A stretch of 64,000 nt of DNA from Bacillus siamensis KCTC 13613. Its GTDB lineage: Bacteria > Bacillota > Bacilli > Bacillales > Bacillaceae. Numbering within the stretch: position 1 is the first letter of the stretch; every line of letters starts with the position of its first letter. The stretch covers positions 620,001 to 684,000 of the forward strand of contig NZ_AJVF01000039.1 of assembly GCF_000262045.1 (NCBI RefSeq), read 5' to 3'. Under the pieces are notes generated by a model that had not been told where the DNA came from, made no database searches, and saw nothing but the letters and a program-made list of their open reading frames with translations. The translations under genes were made by a program, and so were the position numbers. Below are positions 8,476-17,099 of the stretch, one piece after another.

Positions 8476-9802
8476 ATATAAACGCGTTAATAATCATAAT
8501 AAAACAAATCGCACTGACAGAAATAATCGTTTCCATCGCCGTCCATGTCAGGAACGTTTCTTTCACGGTCATTCCGAAATACTCTTTAATGAGCCAGAAA
8601 CCGGAGTCGTTGACGTGAGAAAGAATCAGAGAGCCCGCTCCCGTTGCCAAAACAAGAAGCTCGCTGCTGACCCCCGGCATGACAGATGCAATCGGTGCAA
8701 CAATACCGGCCGCCGTCATCATGGCGACAGTCGCTGAACCTGTCGCGACACGGATGACTGCCGCGATCGTCCAGCTTAAAAGAACGGGAGAGAAGCTCGA
8801 ATGCTTCGCCATGTCTGCGATGTACGTGCCGACGCCTGAATCAATCAGAACGTTGTTAAAAGCGCCGCCGGCTCCGATCACGAGCAGAATGGAAGCGATC
8901 GGTCCCAGACAGTCATTGCTGAATTTTAAAATGCTTTCTCTGTTAAAGCCTTGATAAAATCCAAGGCTGAAAAAGGAGTAAACCGTGGCGATCAAAAGCG
9001 CCGTGACAGGGTCGCCGATAAATTTAAAAGTGTCATAGAGCGCGCTTTTTTCCGGAAGCGCAATTTCGGCAAGCGTTGCCATAAGCATCAGAATCACCGG
9101 TACTAATATCGTAAACAATGTATTTGCGAATCCCGGAAGCTTGCGTTTTTCATTCCGTTCAATAAATTGTTTTTTCAACAGTTCGGGGACGGGTTTGTGA
9201 ATGCGCTTACCGATCCATTTTCCGTAAAGCGGCCCTGCGATGATAGCAGTCGGAATGCCGACGATTAAAGAATACACAATCGTTTTTCCGACATTGGCGT
9301 GATAAATGCCGACAGCAGCCATCGCCGCCGGGTGGGGCGGAACCAATCCGTGCACGACGGAAAGTCCCGCAAGGAGCGGAATTCCGATCGTCACTAATGA
9401 AACACCGGTTTCAATCGCAATCGTAAACAGAAGGGGCACGAGCAGGACGAAGCCGACCTGGAAAAAGACCGGGATGCCGACGATAAAAGCGACGGCCACC
9501 ATCGCCCAATGCACTTTCTTTTTGCCGAAACGGCCGATCAGGGTGTGGGCGATCCGCTCCGCACCGCCTGATTCAGCCATCATTTTTCCGAGCATCGTGC
9601 CGAGGGCCAGCACGATCGCAAGCAGAGACAGCGTATTGCCGAGCCCGGTTTTCATCGAAGTGATAATGTCCGGCAGCTTCATGCCCGCTGCAAAACCGAC
9701 AAGAATGGATGTAATCAAAAGACTGATAAAAGGATTTAACTTAGCGACCGTAATCAATAAGAGTAAAACGATAATAGCGGCAATGACTATAAACAGTAAC
9801 AT
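8474..9802 (-). CDS. gntP: Gluconate permease-type transporter (GntP family)
   Basis: Importer of gluconate or a related sugar acid by proton symport. The 442-residue protein has about 12-14 hydrophobic segments. It shows typical GntP stretches such as VHGLVPPHPAA and ATGSATVAMMTAAGI. It is the last gene of a three-gene group with a FGGY kinase and an RpiR-type regulator; the gap to the kinase is 26 bp. An AAAGGG-type ribosome site precedes the ATG. The symbol reflects family only: the substrate could be another aldonate. Confidence 0.85.
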   Translation of the reverse strand: MLLFIVIAAIIVLLLLITVAKLNPFISLLITSILVGFAAGMKLPDIITSMKTGLGNTLSLLAIVLALGTMLGKMMAESGGAERIAHTLIGRFGKKKVHWAMVAVAFIVGIPVFFQVGFVLLVPLLFTIAIETGVSLVTIGIPLLAGLSVVHGLVPPHPAAMAAVGIYHANVGKTIVYSLIVGIPTAIIAGPLYGKWIGKRIHKPVPELLKKQFIERNEKRKLPGFANTLFTILVPVILMLMATLAEIALPEKSALYDTFKFIGDPVTALLIATVYSFFSLGFYQGFNRESILKFSNDCLGPIASILLVIGAGGAFNNVLIDSGVGTYIADMAKHSSFSPVLLSWTIAAVIRVATGSATVAMMTAAGIVAPIASVMPGVSSELLVLATGAGSLILSHVNDSGFWLIKEYFGMTVKETFLTWTAMETIISVSAICFIMIINAFI

Positions 9803-9828
9803 GACCTTTTCACCCTTTCAAAGAAGAA

Positions 9829-11373
9829 TTAACGGCTTTGTTTGAGCTGAAATTCACTGATGACGTCAAATTCATCTTTGAGCTTGTCATACAGCCGCTC
9901 GTATAAGTAAAACAGCTCAATATATGTTTCGCTGTTTTTGACATTCGGTTCATGACGGTGAGAAATTCTGATCCAGTCCTGAACATCCTCAATCTGTTCC
10001 ATTTCGCCAATGCTGTGTAAAGCGAGGACGGCAGCTCCGAGCGCCGATGCCTCATAACTTTCCGGAACGAGGACTTCCCGTCCCATCGTATCGGACAAAA
10101 TCTGCCTCCACAGCGGTGATCTCGCAAACCCTCCGGATGCCCGCACATCTTTTGCGGGGCCCGCCAAATCTCTCAGTGCGACACCGATCGAAAAGACGCT
10201 CATGATGACGCCTTCCAGCACCGCTCTGATAAAATGCTCCCGTTTATGGCGGAGGCTGATGCCGAAAAACGTTCCGCGGGCATTCGGATTCCAAAACGGC
10301 GCGCGCTCTCCTGATAAAAACGGCAGAAACAGCAGACCATCAGAGCCTGCGGGCACTTTATCCGCGATATCAATCATTAAATCGTACGGATCAATGCCAA
10401 GCCGCTTCGCCGTTTCGACCTCAGGAGAAGCGAATTCATCACGAAGCCAGCGCAGCATAATGCCTCCGTTATTCGTCGGTCCTCCGATGACCCAATGCTT
10501 GTCAGTCAGCGCATAACAGAACGTCCGCGCTTTTTCATCCGTCACCGGCTTATCCGTCACCGAACGTACGGCTCCGCTTGTTCCGATCGTAACGGCTACT
10601 TCGCCTTTGCCGATCGCGCCTACTCCCAGATTGGCGAGCACGCCGTCATTTGCGCCGATAATAAACGGAGTATCCGCATGAATGCCCATCCGTGCCGCGA
10701 TTTCCGGTGCAAGGCCGCATAGCTGGTGAGTGGTCGGCACGATGTCCGACAGCTGATCTTCCCGGATTCCGGCAATCCGGAGCGCTTCTTCATCCCATGA
10801 AAGCGTCTCTAAACGGAACAGCCCCGTTGCCGAAGCAATCGAATAATCAACGACATAAGTTCCGAAAAACTCGTGCAAAATATATTCCTTAATACTGATG
10901 AATTTGGCGGCTTTCGCGAATGTCTCCTTATCCTGTTCTCTCATCCACACAATTTTGGAAAGGGGAGACATCGGGTGAATCGGTGTGCCCGTTCTTTTAT
11001 AAATATCGAAACCGTTCATTTCTTTTAAAATCCGTTTTGATTGCTCGGCGCTGCGGTTGTCCGCCCAAATGATGCTTTTGGTCAGCAGGCCGCCGTTTTG
11101 ATCGACAGCAATCAATGAGTGCATGGCGGTGCTGATACCGATTGCCAGCAGGTTGTCCGGGCTCAGTCCGGCCTTTGTGACGGCGCCTCTGATGCTCGCG
11201 ATAACAGCTTCCAAAATGTGCTCGGGATCCTGCTCGGCCCATGCCGGCTTTGGCTGTATTAAATCATAGTGAACCGAATGTTTGGATAGCACTTTGCCTC
11301 TTGGTCCGAACAGAACGGCTTTCGTGCTGGTCGTGCCGATATCCAGACCGATAACAGCTTGGGTTTCCTTCAT
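9829..11373 (-). CDS. gntK: Gluconokinase-type sugar kinase (FGGY family)
   Basis: Phosphorylates gluconate to 6-phosphogluconate for the pentose phosphate pathway, as judged by family and by the GntP partner. The 514-residue protein has the N-terminal FGGY_N fold (IGLDIGTTSTKAVLFGPRG), the central GANDGVLANLG region and the C-terminal ASGGFARSPLWRQ and ASALGAA motifs. The frame is open up to 11466, but AGGCGGG before the ATG at 11373 gives the normal kinase start. It has its own promoter at 11438-11466 and a cre-like site further up, so it may be transcribed apart from the regulator gene. Confidence 0.87.
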   Translation of the reverse strand: MKETQAVIGLDIGTTSTKAVLFGPRGKVLSKHSVHYDLIQPKPAWAEQDPEHILEAVIASIRGAVTKAGLSPDNLLAIGISTAMHSLIAVDQNGGLLTKSIIWADNRSAEQSKRILKEMNGFDIYKRTGTPIHPMSPLSKIVWMREQDKETFAKAAKFISIKEYILHEFFGTYVVDYSIASATGLFRLETLSWDEEALRIAGIREDQLSDIVPTTHQLCGLAPEIAARMGIHADTPFIIGANDGVLANLGVGAIGKGEVAVTIGTSGAVRSVTDKPVTDEKARTFCYALTDKHWVIGGPTNNGGIMLRWLRDEFASPEVETAKRLGIDPYDLMIDIADKVPAGSDGLLFLPFLSGERAPFWNPNARGTFFGISLRHKREHFIRAVLEGVIMSVFSIGVALRDLAGPAKDVRASGGFARSPLWRQILSDTMGREVLVPESYEASALGAAVLALHSIGEMEQIEDVQDWIRISHRHEPNVKNSETYIELFYLYERLYDKLKDEFDVISEFQLKQSR

Positions 11374-11437
11374 ATATATCCCGCCTACTCTAATTGAATA
11401 ATAAGATAGATTGATAATGTATGCCCTTACAAAGTCA

Positions 11438-11466
11438 ATTATAGGAATAATTTTTTTATAAATCAA
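11438..11466 (-). promoter_or_regulatory. Sigma-A promoter of gntK-gntP
   Basis: Reverse strand TTGATT, 17 bp, TATAAT, about 65 bp upstream of the kinase start codon. Confidence 0.65.
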
Positions 11467-11545
11467 CGATAGAGAAGAAAATTTTTTTCACAAAATTGCC
11501 TCAATTCCCGCTGTATCGGCTTTTCTCTTTGAAAAATAAATATTC

Positions 11546-11560
11546 AGAAAACGGTTACAA
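11546..11560 (-). promoter_or_regulatory. Candidate cre site between rpiR-type gene and gntK
   Basis: On the reverse strand TTGTAACCGTTTTCT fits WTGNAANCGNWNNCW at all fixed positions. It overlaps the stop codon of the regulator gene and lies about 80 bp upstream of the gntK -35 box. Confidence 0.5.
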
Positions 11561-12412
11561 ACGTTTGTGCGCGATCATTTTTCTGATTTGCTGCAAGTTG
11601 GCGAGCGTTTTCTCCTGCCGCAGACGTGCCGTTGCGAAATAAAGTGTATCAATGACCGTCAGCTGGGCGAGTCTTGCGGACATCGCTTCTGTTCGGAAGG
11701 CCGTCTCCCTTGTTGATGTATACAGCACAACGTCAGAAATCTGGGTGAGCGGCGACTTTTGGTAGCTTGTAATGCCGATCGTGCCCGCGCCGAGCGATTT
11801 GGCCGTTTTCACCGCGTCGAGCACATCCTTGTTGCTCCCCGAGTGAGAAATCCCGATGACTGCGCTTCCGGGACCGAGAAGACCAGCTGACATCGCCTGA
11901 AAGTGAGAGTCCGTGTGAGCGATGCAGTTTATGCCCGTGCGCATAAACTTATGATACGCATCTGTGGCGATCAGCCCGGAGCCGCCGTTTCCGTAAAATT
12001 CGATTCTGTCTGCGCCGTGAATCATCTCTACCGCTTTTTCAACATCGGCCGGATCTAACAACTGAAACGTATCGGTCAGGCCGGAAATATTTGCGCGGAA
12101 AACTTTTTGGATGATGACTTCGGTATTGTCATCAGGACTCATTTCTTCATGAATGTGCTGCACAGGCTCCTGAACGATTTCCTGAGCAAGCGCGATTTTT
12201 AAATCCTGATAGCCGGAAAAACCGAGCCGCTTGCACAGCCTGAAAATCGTCGCTTCAGAGCTTTTCGTTTTTTCCGCCAGCTGAATGATAGAGAGATGAA
12301 CCACGTCTTTCGGTTCCTTCACGATATGATCTGCAATCGCTCTCAATTTTGGCGACAAGCCTTTGCTGGCTGCCTGAATCTTCCCGATACTGCTTGAATT
12401 GACAGGGGTCAT
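11555..12412 (-). CDS. MurR/RpiR-family transcriptional regulator
   Basis: Sugar-phosphate-responsive regulator, 285 aa. The N-terminal HTH_6 domain (about 1-77) includes LAEKTKSSEATIFRLCKRLGFSGYQDLK. A SIS domain (about 125-255) with GNGGSGLIATDAYHKFMR and SHSGSNKDVLDAVKTAK would bind a phosphosugar. It precedes the gluconate-type kinase and permease on the same strand, so a 6-phosphogluconate-type effector is a reasonable inference. AGGGAGG precedes the ATG, and a perfect cre match lies 20 bp upstream. B. subtilis 168 controls its gnt operon with GntR, so this is a different regulatory arrangement. Confidence 0.85.
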   Translation of the reverse strand: MTPVNSSSIGKIQAASKGLSPKLRAIADHIVKEPKDVVHLSIIQLAEKTKSSEATIFRLCKRLGFSGYQDLKIALAQEIVQEPVQHIHEEMSPDDNTEVIIQKVFRANISGLTDTFQLLDPADVEKAVEMIHGADRIEFYGNGGSGLIATDAYHKFMRTGINCIAHTDSHFQAMSAGLLGPGSAVIGISHSGSNKDVLDAVKTAKSLGAGTIGITSYQKSPLTQISDVVLYTSTRETAFRTEAMSARLAQLTVIDTLYFATARLRQEKTLANLQQIRKMIAHKRL

Positions 12413-12432
12413 GCTATAACCTCCCTATTCGA

Positions 12433-12447
12433 ATGTAAACGCATACT
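12433..12447 (+). promoter_or_regulatory. Candidate cre (CcpA) site upstream of rpiR-type gene
   Basis: ATGTAAACGCATACT matches WTGNAANCGNWNNCW at every fixed position. Position is 21 bp upstream of the regulator start codon. Confidence 0.6.
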
Positions 12448-12563
12448 TTTATGATAAAGCAAGTTTCAATATAAGGAAAACAGAATTTTAAAATTGTTTT
12501 TTCGATTTGGCGTATAAAAAAAAGAGAAAGGCCGCCGATGATAGAAAGTGAGGAGGCATCTGG

Positions 12564-12722
12564 ATGAAAAAAGCATGGATTCTCGTCATATCCTTCGGCA
12601 TTGCGCTTGCGCTGTTTTTATACGCAAACACTAAGGTGAAAGCGGAAAGCGCGGCACCCGGAAAGCAAAGCCTTGTTTCCGGATTTCAGCTGAGATTTTC
12701 GAATGACCGGGAAGGACAATAG
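12564..12722 (+). CDS. Small membrane or secreted protein, 52 aa
   Basis: An AGGAGG ribosome site at 12551-12556, seven bases before the ATG, makes translation likely. The product begins MKKAWILVISFGIALALFLY, one hydrophobic segment with a positively charged N-terminus. A 30-residue polar tail follows (KVKAESAAPG and onward). A signal-peptidase site after VKA is possible, otherwise it is a one-pass membrane protein. It lies between the divergent RpiR-type gene and the T-box leader. I do not recognise it. Confidence 0.65.
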   Translation: MKKAWILVISFGIALALFLYANTKVKAESAAPGKQSLVSGFQLRFSNDREGQ

Positions 12723-12739
12723 GACGGTAAAAATTAGTA

Positions 12740-12768
12740 TTGACTTTGAAATTAGAAGACTGTATATT
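12740..12768 (+). promoter_or_regulatory. Sigma-A promoter of the T-box transcript
   Basis: TTGACT, 17 bp, TATATT, about 50 bp before the first conserved T-box stem. Confidence 0.7.
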
Positions 12769-12821
12769 ATGTTACTATATTCAGAAAATAAAAACTCAAG
12801 AGATTCATTTAACATAAAACA

Positions 12822-13080
12822 CTGTGAACGGGAGCAGTAAAAGAATCCAGTCAGAAAAAGAGAGCCGCGGTTTGGTGCAACGCGGACTGATTGTTCTTTG
12901 AACTCGCCCGGAAGTGGCAGGGCGGAACGGAATTGTCGGAATATTCCCTATGTCCTAACGGCTGACCTTCGTTAAAAGGTTTTTAAGCTGGATTCCGGAT
13001 ATTCGGGATCAACAAGAGTGGTACCGCGGCTGCCTGAGGCACGCCGTCTCTTTTCTAAAAAGAGGCGGCGTGCTTTTTTA
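12822..13080 (+). promoter_or_regulatory. T-box leader (tRNA-Leu type) of yvbW
   Basis: T-box riboswitch sensing uncharged tRNA. The specifier side of stem I reads GAACTCGCCCGG, with the basal stem CGGG/CCCG closing it, so the specifier codon is most likely CTC (leucine) at 12903-12905; an AGTA loop-E element is present on the 5' side. The T-box core TGGTACCGCGG lies at 13019-13029. A strong terminator (GCACGCCGTCTC stem and T run) occupies 13039-13080; the antiterminator would pair the T-box with its left arm. I recall a leucine T-box on B. subtilis yvbW. Confidence 0.93.
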
Positions 13081-13116
13081 TGTGATGAACACTTTTTGCG
13101 AGAGGGCGTGTGATAG

Positions 13117-14457
13117 ATGGAAAAGGACAAGCAAACGTTGAAACGGACGATGTCGTCCAGACACATTATGATGATGGCGCTTGGAGGCGCAATTGGGGCC
13201 GGGCTCTTTAAAGGCAGCAGCACGGCGATTGATGAAGCCGGGCCTTCCGTGCTGCTGGCCTACCTCCTCGGCGGAATCATTCTGCTGTTTATTATGCAGG
13301 GGCTGGCCGAAATGGCTGTCAGAAACAAACATGCAAGGACGTTCCGTGATTTGGTTGAGCAGTCTCTCGGATCGTACGCTGCATACTTTTTAGACTGGAT
13401 CTATTGGAAAATGTGGGTGCTCAATATTGCCGCAGAGGCGGTCGTAGCCGCCATTTTCATTCAATATTGGCTGCCGGAATGTCCGATATGGATACTCGCT
13501 TTGATTATTTCCATTGTGGTAACGGTCGTAAACATGCTTTCTGTGAAGCTTTTTGCCGAGACAGAGTACTGGCTTGCGCTCATTAAAATTACGGTGATTG
13601 TCATCTTTATTTTATGCGGAATTCTGCTTTTATTTTTCTCATTCGGCAATCATACGGCGCCGGGGCTGTCTCATTTAACGGATCACGGAGGATTTTTCCC
13701 GCATGGAGCGGGGGGCGTCATTACGGCGATGCTCGTCGTGATCTACTCATACGGCGGAACGGAAATCATCGGCGTCACGCTGGCGGAGACAAAAAACCCC
13801 GAAAAGGTGATTCCGAAAGCTGTCCGAAGCACGTTAACGCGGATTGTCGCTTTTTATTTGCTGCCGTTTTTCATCATCGTCAGCCTGATTCCTTGGAATC
13901 AAGTCAACAGCGTTCCCGAAAGCCCGTTTGTCATAGTATTTAAGATGATCGGAATTCCGGGTGCCGACCATATTATGAATGCCGTCATTCTTCTTGCGAT
14001 TATCTCGTCTATGAACTCGGGATTGTATGGGTCATCCCGCGTCTTATTTACGCAGGCTTCTGACGGCCGGGTGCCGAAAATCTTTTCAAAACTATCGAAG
14101 AAAAAGGTTCCCGTCTATGCGATTCTGACTTGTACGTCATTTTTATATGTAGGCGTTCTGATTTCTTTATTTGCAGGAAGCCAGACGTTTAATTATTTGA
14201 TGGGTTCACTCGGCTATACCGTGCTGTTCATCTGGCTGATTATCGGATTCGCCCATTTGAAATCAAGAAAACATTCAACAGAAAAGCCGGCTTATTACGT
14301 CAAATGGTTCCCGTACACGACCTGGTTCGCGGTGCTTGCGCTTTTGGCCATCCTGATCGGCGTAATTGCGACGACATCCATTGTCATCACATGCATCACC
14401 GCGGCCATCTACCTGCTTATTACGGCTGCGTATCTCGTGAAAGGGAGACATCAATAA
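13117..14457 (+). CDS. yvbW: Amino acid permease YvbW (APC superfamily)
   Basis: Cytoplasmic membrane amino acid transporter, 446 aa with about 12 hydrophobic segments. The first one has the APC signature GGAIGAGLFKGSS (helix break for substrate binding). Expression is set by the T-box leader directly upstream, so leucine (or a branched-chain amino acid) is the likely substrate. An AGAGGGCG ribosome site precedes the ATG. A terminator follows within 5 bp. The transport direction and exact substrate are not shown by the sequence. Confidence 0.88.
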   Translation: MEKDKQTLKRTMSSRHIMMMALGGAIGAGLFKGSSTAIDEAGPSVLLAYLLGGIILLFIMQGLAEMAVRNKHARTFRDLVEQSLGSYAAYFLDWIYWKMWVLNIAAEAVVAAIFIQYWLPECPIWILALIISIVVTVVNMLSVKLFAETEYWLALIKITVIVIFILCGILLLFFSFGNHTAPGLSHLTDHGGFFPHGAGGVITAMLVVIYSYGGTEIIGVTLAETKNPEKVIPKAVRSTLTRIVAFYLLPFFIIVSLIPWNQVNSVPESPFVIVFKMIGIPGADHIMNAVILLAIISSMNSGLYGSSRVLFTQASDGRVPKIFSKLSKKKVPVYAILTCTSFLYVGVLISLFAGSQTFNYLMGSLGYTVLFIWLIIGFAHLKSRKHSTEKPAYYVKWFPYTTWFAVLALLAILIGVIATTSIVITCITAAIYLLITAAYLVKGRHQ

Positions 14458-14461
14458 ACAA

Positions 14462-14491
14462 AAAAACTCTTGCCCCGCGGCAAGAGTTTTT
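14462..14491. terminator. Bidirectional terminator yvbW / yvbV
   Basis: A 13-bp stem AAAAACTCTTGCC with its complement and a CCGC loop, T-rich on both strands. Confidence 0.9.
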
Positions 14492-15409
14492 TTAATGAGC
14501 GGCCTTTTTTTCTGCGGCCAAAGCAGGTGTTTTCAGTCTCTTCGGTGTTATATTCACAAAGCAAATGCTTGTGACAATCAGAAGCAGTCCGGCCAAAAGG
14601 CTGACGGTCAGCGGCTCATGCAGGAATATCGAGCTGACGACAATGGATATGAGCGGGATCAGGAAGGTGTAAGAGGCAACCTTGCTTGCTTCCCCTGAAC
14701 CGACAAGCGTAAAAAAGGCGAGCCAGCCGAGCGCGATGACAAATACCGAAATGAACAGAAGGCTCAGAATGAACGGAGCTTTCCATTGAATCGCTGAAAA
14801 GCTTTCTGAAAAACTGCCGGAGCTCACAAGCAGCACGCCGCCGATCAGAAGCTGAAGAGCGACCATCCAGATCGAGTCCGCGCGTCCGCCCGTTCTTTTC
14901 ACATATACCGTGCCGAGCGCCCAGCTGACTGCGGAGCCTAAGGCCAAAAGAATGCCGGCGATGGAAATATGACCTCCGAAACCGGCTGAGCTGATGACGG
15001 CGACACCGGAAAAGCCCAGAATAAGCCCGGCTATTTTCAAAGGATACATCGATTCCCCGAGCCACAGCCAAGAAAAAACACCCATTAAAACAGGCTGGAA
15101 AAACACAATGGCTGAAAATAGGCCGGCAGGCAGGTAATTCAAGCCGACCGTTTGCAGGCCGTAAAATAAAGTAATATTTAAAATAGCAGAAATCAGATAG
15201 ATCGGCCACGTTTCTTTAAAACGCAGCTTTTTAAAACGGGGCAGCGCCGCCATTAATAATAGAATTCCGCCGATCAGCGTGCGGATTCCGGCAAACAGAA
15301 GTGGCGGCGAATAGGCAAGCGCGGCCTTTGTCAGCGGCCAGTTAATCCCCCATACCGTAACTAAAAACGCCAGCATGAGAGCTGTCTGTATTTTCGAAAG
15401 CTGTTTCAC
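14492..15409 (-). CDS. yvbV: EamA/DMT-family transporter YvbV
   Basis: Drug/metabolite transporter family exporter, 305 aa, ten hydrophobic segments formed by two EamA repeats. Conserved pieces are WGINWPLTKAAL near the N-terminus and GVAVISSAGFGG in the middle. The frame is open from 15460, but AAGGAG is spaced eight bases before a GTG at 15409, which starts the hydrophobic domain at the right place. It is divergent from the LysR gene yvbU, the usual arrangement for a regulator and its target exporter. Substrate unknown. Confidence 0.87.
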   Translation of the reverse strand: MKQLSKIQTALMLAFLVTVWGINWPLTKAALAYSPPLLFAGIRTLIGGILLLMAALPRFKKLRFKETWPIYLISAILNITLFYGLQTVGLNYLPAGLFSAIVFFQPVLMGVFSWLWLGESMYPLKIAGLILGFSGVAVISSAGFGGHISIAGILLALGSAVSWALGTVYVKRTGGRADSIWMVALQLLIGGVLLVSSGSFSESFSAIQWKAPFILSLLFISVFVIALGWLAFFTLVGSGEASKVASYTFLIPLISIVVSSIFLHEPLTVSLLAGLLLIVTSICFVNITPKRLKTPALAAEKKAAH

Positions 15410-15506
15410 GTCGTTCACTCCTTGTAGAACAATTCCATCATATGATACGGTAATCAGCAAGATAAATAAAATGAATCTTTTTTATAAGGAGCATAAGTAA
15501 AACGTT

Positions 15507-16385
15507 ATGACGATTACACAACTGCGGGTTTTTGTTCAAATTGCTGAAACGGGAAGTTTTACAAAAGCGGGGCAGGCGCTGAATATGACGCAGCCCGCCG
15601 TCAGCCATGCCATTTCTGCGCTTGAGTCAGAGCTCGGCATTAAGCTGATCATCCGCGAGCGCCGCAACGGCTTAAGGCTCACGGACACGGGCGGAAAAAT
15701 TCTCGTCCATATCAGAGAGGTGCTCAAAGGCATAGAAAAAGCCGAGCAGCTGGCGGCCGCGGAAAGAGGGCTTGAACAGGGAACGATTCACGTCGGTACA
15801 TTTCCGGCCGCTTCCGCTTATTTCATTCCAAAACTGATCAGCATGTTTAAAAAACGGTATCCGAAGCTTGAGTTGGTGCTTCATGAAGGAACGGTTAACG
15901 AAGTAAAGGAATGGCTCCGTTCCCGGGTAATAGACGCAGGTATTACTCTTTTTCCTACGGAAGACATGGAATATCTGCCGCTGAAAAAAGATAAAATGGC
16001 CGTCGTGCTTAGAAATGATCATCCGCTTTGCAGCTGTGAGGCAATCTCTCTGAAAGACCTGGACTGCCAGCCGATGATCATCTGTGACGGAGGGTACGAA
16101 TCACCGCTTATTGATATGTTTAGGGAGGCAGGATCTGTGCTGACTGCCGCATTCACTGTTTACAACGTCAATACGTCCATCAGCATGATTAAAGAAGGGC
16201 TGGGAATCGCGATATTATCACAAATGTCTATGTCGGGAATATCGCTGCCGGACAATGTCGTGACGAGAGATCTGAATCAGGCGGTGTACCGCGATGTTCT
16301 GCTTGCCGTTCCTTCCGTAAAGGAAGCTTCATTGGCGGCAAAACTTTTTATTCAAATCGCACAGGAACTCACAAAGAACGAATAA
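15507..16385 (+). CDS. yvbU: LysR-family regulator YvbU
   Basis: LysR-type transcriptional regulator, 292 aa. The winged helix at residues 1-60 has the classic MTITQLRVFVQIAETGSFTKAG start and TQPAVSHAISALE recognition helix. A type-2 periplasmic-binding-like effector domain follows from about 90. It is divergent from yvbV and likely controls it. The AAGGAG site lies about 15 bases before the ATG, longer than normal, so translation may be modest; no better in-frame start is visible. Confidence 0.88.
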   Translation: MTITQLRVFVQIAETGSFTKAGQALNMTQPAVSHAISALESELGIKLIIRERRNGLRLTDTGGKILVHIREVLKGIEKAEQLAAAERGLEQGTIHVGTFPAASAYFIPKLISMFKKRYPKLELVLHEGTVNEVKEWLRSRVIDAGITLFPTEDMEYLPLKKDKMAVVLRNDHPLCSCEAISLKDLDCQPMIICDGGYESPLIDMFREAGSVLTAAFTVYNVNTSISMIKEGLGIAILSQMSMSGISLPDNVVTRDLNQAVYRDVLLAVPSVKEASLAAKLFIQIAQELTKNE

Positions 16386-16416
16386 AAAGACCCTAATCAT
16401 CTTAGGGCCCTGAATC

Positions 16417-16824
16417 TTATCGGTTAATTTTAAAAGAGTTTGTCGTATTGACAAGTTTTGAACCGCTGAACGTGGCTTTGACACGATAATAACCTGTCTT
16501 GCATCCTTTTAAAGAGAATGACTTAGTCACCCTTACTGAGAATGAAAAGGTTGTTTTTTTGCAAGTCGTCCATTTCTTTCCTGACTTTCGCTGTAAGTAT
16601 AGGTTTCCTTTAAAGGTTCGATTAGACGGATACGGTGTACTGAGAGTAAAATCGACAGTTTTCGCTTTTTTCGTGTAGTAGGAGGCATCGGTAAATCCGC
16701 TTACATTTAAATGCTGCTGAGTGCCGTCATAAAAGTCTGCGGCGTATGCCTTATCGGTGTTTCCTGTAAAAAAGATTGCTGCCAGTAAAGCTGTTGTGAG
16801 TGCCATTAAGAGTTTTTTACGCAT
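16417..16824 (-). CDS. Secreted protein of unknown function, 135 aa
   Basis: A clear signal peptide (MRKKLLMALTTALLAAIFF, then a probable AYA cleavage site) leads to a mature protein of about 107 residues. The mature part is rich in Thr, Ser, Lys and aromatic residues, with alternating polar and hydrophobic residues that suggest a beta fold. Two cysteines (in TTCKKT and LKGCKTG) could form a disulfide. The product is strongly basic. An upstream ATG at 16857 is open, but GGAAGGAAG precedes the ATG at 16824. It is convergent with yvbU. I do not recognise a family. Confidence 0.75.
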   Translation of the reverse strand: MRKKLLMALTTALLAAIFFTGNTDKAYAADFYDGTQQHLNVSGFTDASYYTKKAKTVDFTLSTPYPSNRTFKGNLYLQRKSGKKWTTCKKTTFSFSVRVTKSFSLKGCKTGYYRVKATFSGSKLVNTTNSFKINR

Positions 16825-17099
16825 ATAGACAATGACTTCCTTCCTATTCAATATCATACATATCTTAACATTATTGGGTCTGTTCTTTCAACGATAGATT
16901 TTCACTTTTATAGGATGAAAAGCTCTTCATATCTGAATGTAATAGATTCATTCATACAGAGTTCACTAGTGACGACCGCTTACTGATTGTTCGAAGATCA
17001 TCGAATCAAATTGTTTAACTCACGTGATAAGCTGTGGTAAGGTGGGTGGTAGAGACCTTGTTTAAGATCTGCTTACACTAAACCATAAAGGAGAAAACG

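Noticed and set aside
16386..16416. CCCTAA/TTAGGG hairpin between yvbU and the secreted protein gene
   Set aside because: The stem is only six base pairs with no T run on either strand, so I did not list it as a terminator.
16858..17099. Possible promoter for yvbT and the secreted protein gene
   Set aside because: TTGAAA with TTAAGA on the reverse strand and several weak forward pairs are present, but none has a convincing -10 box.
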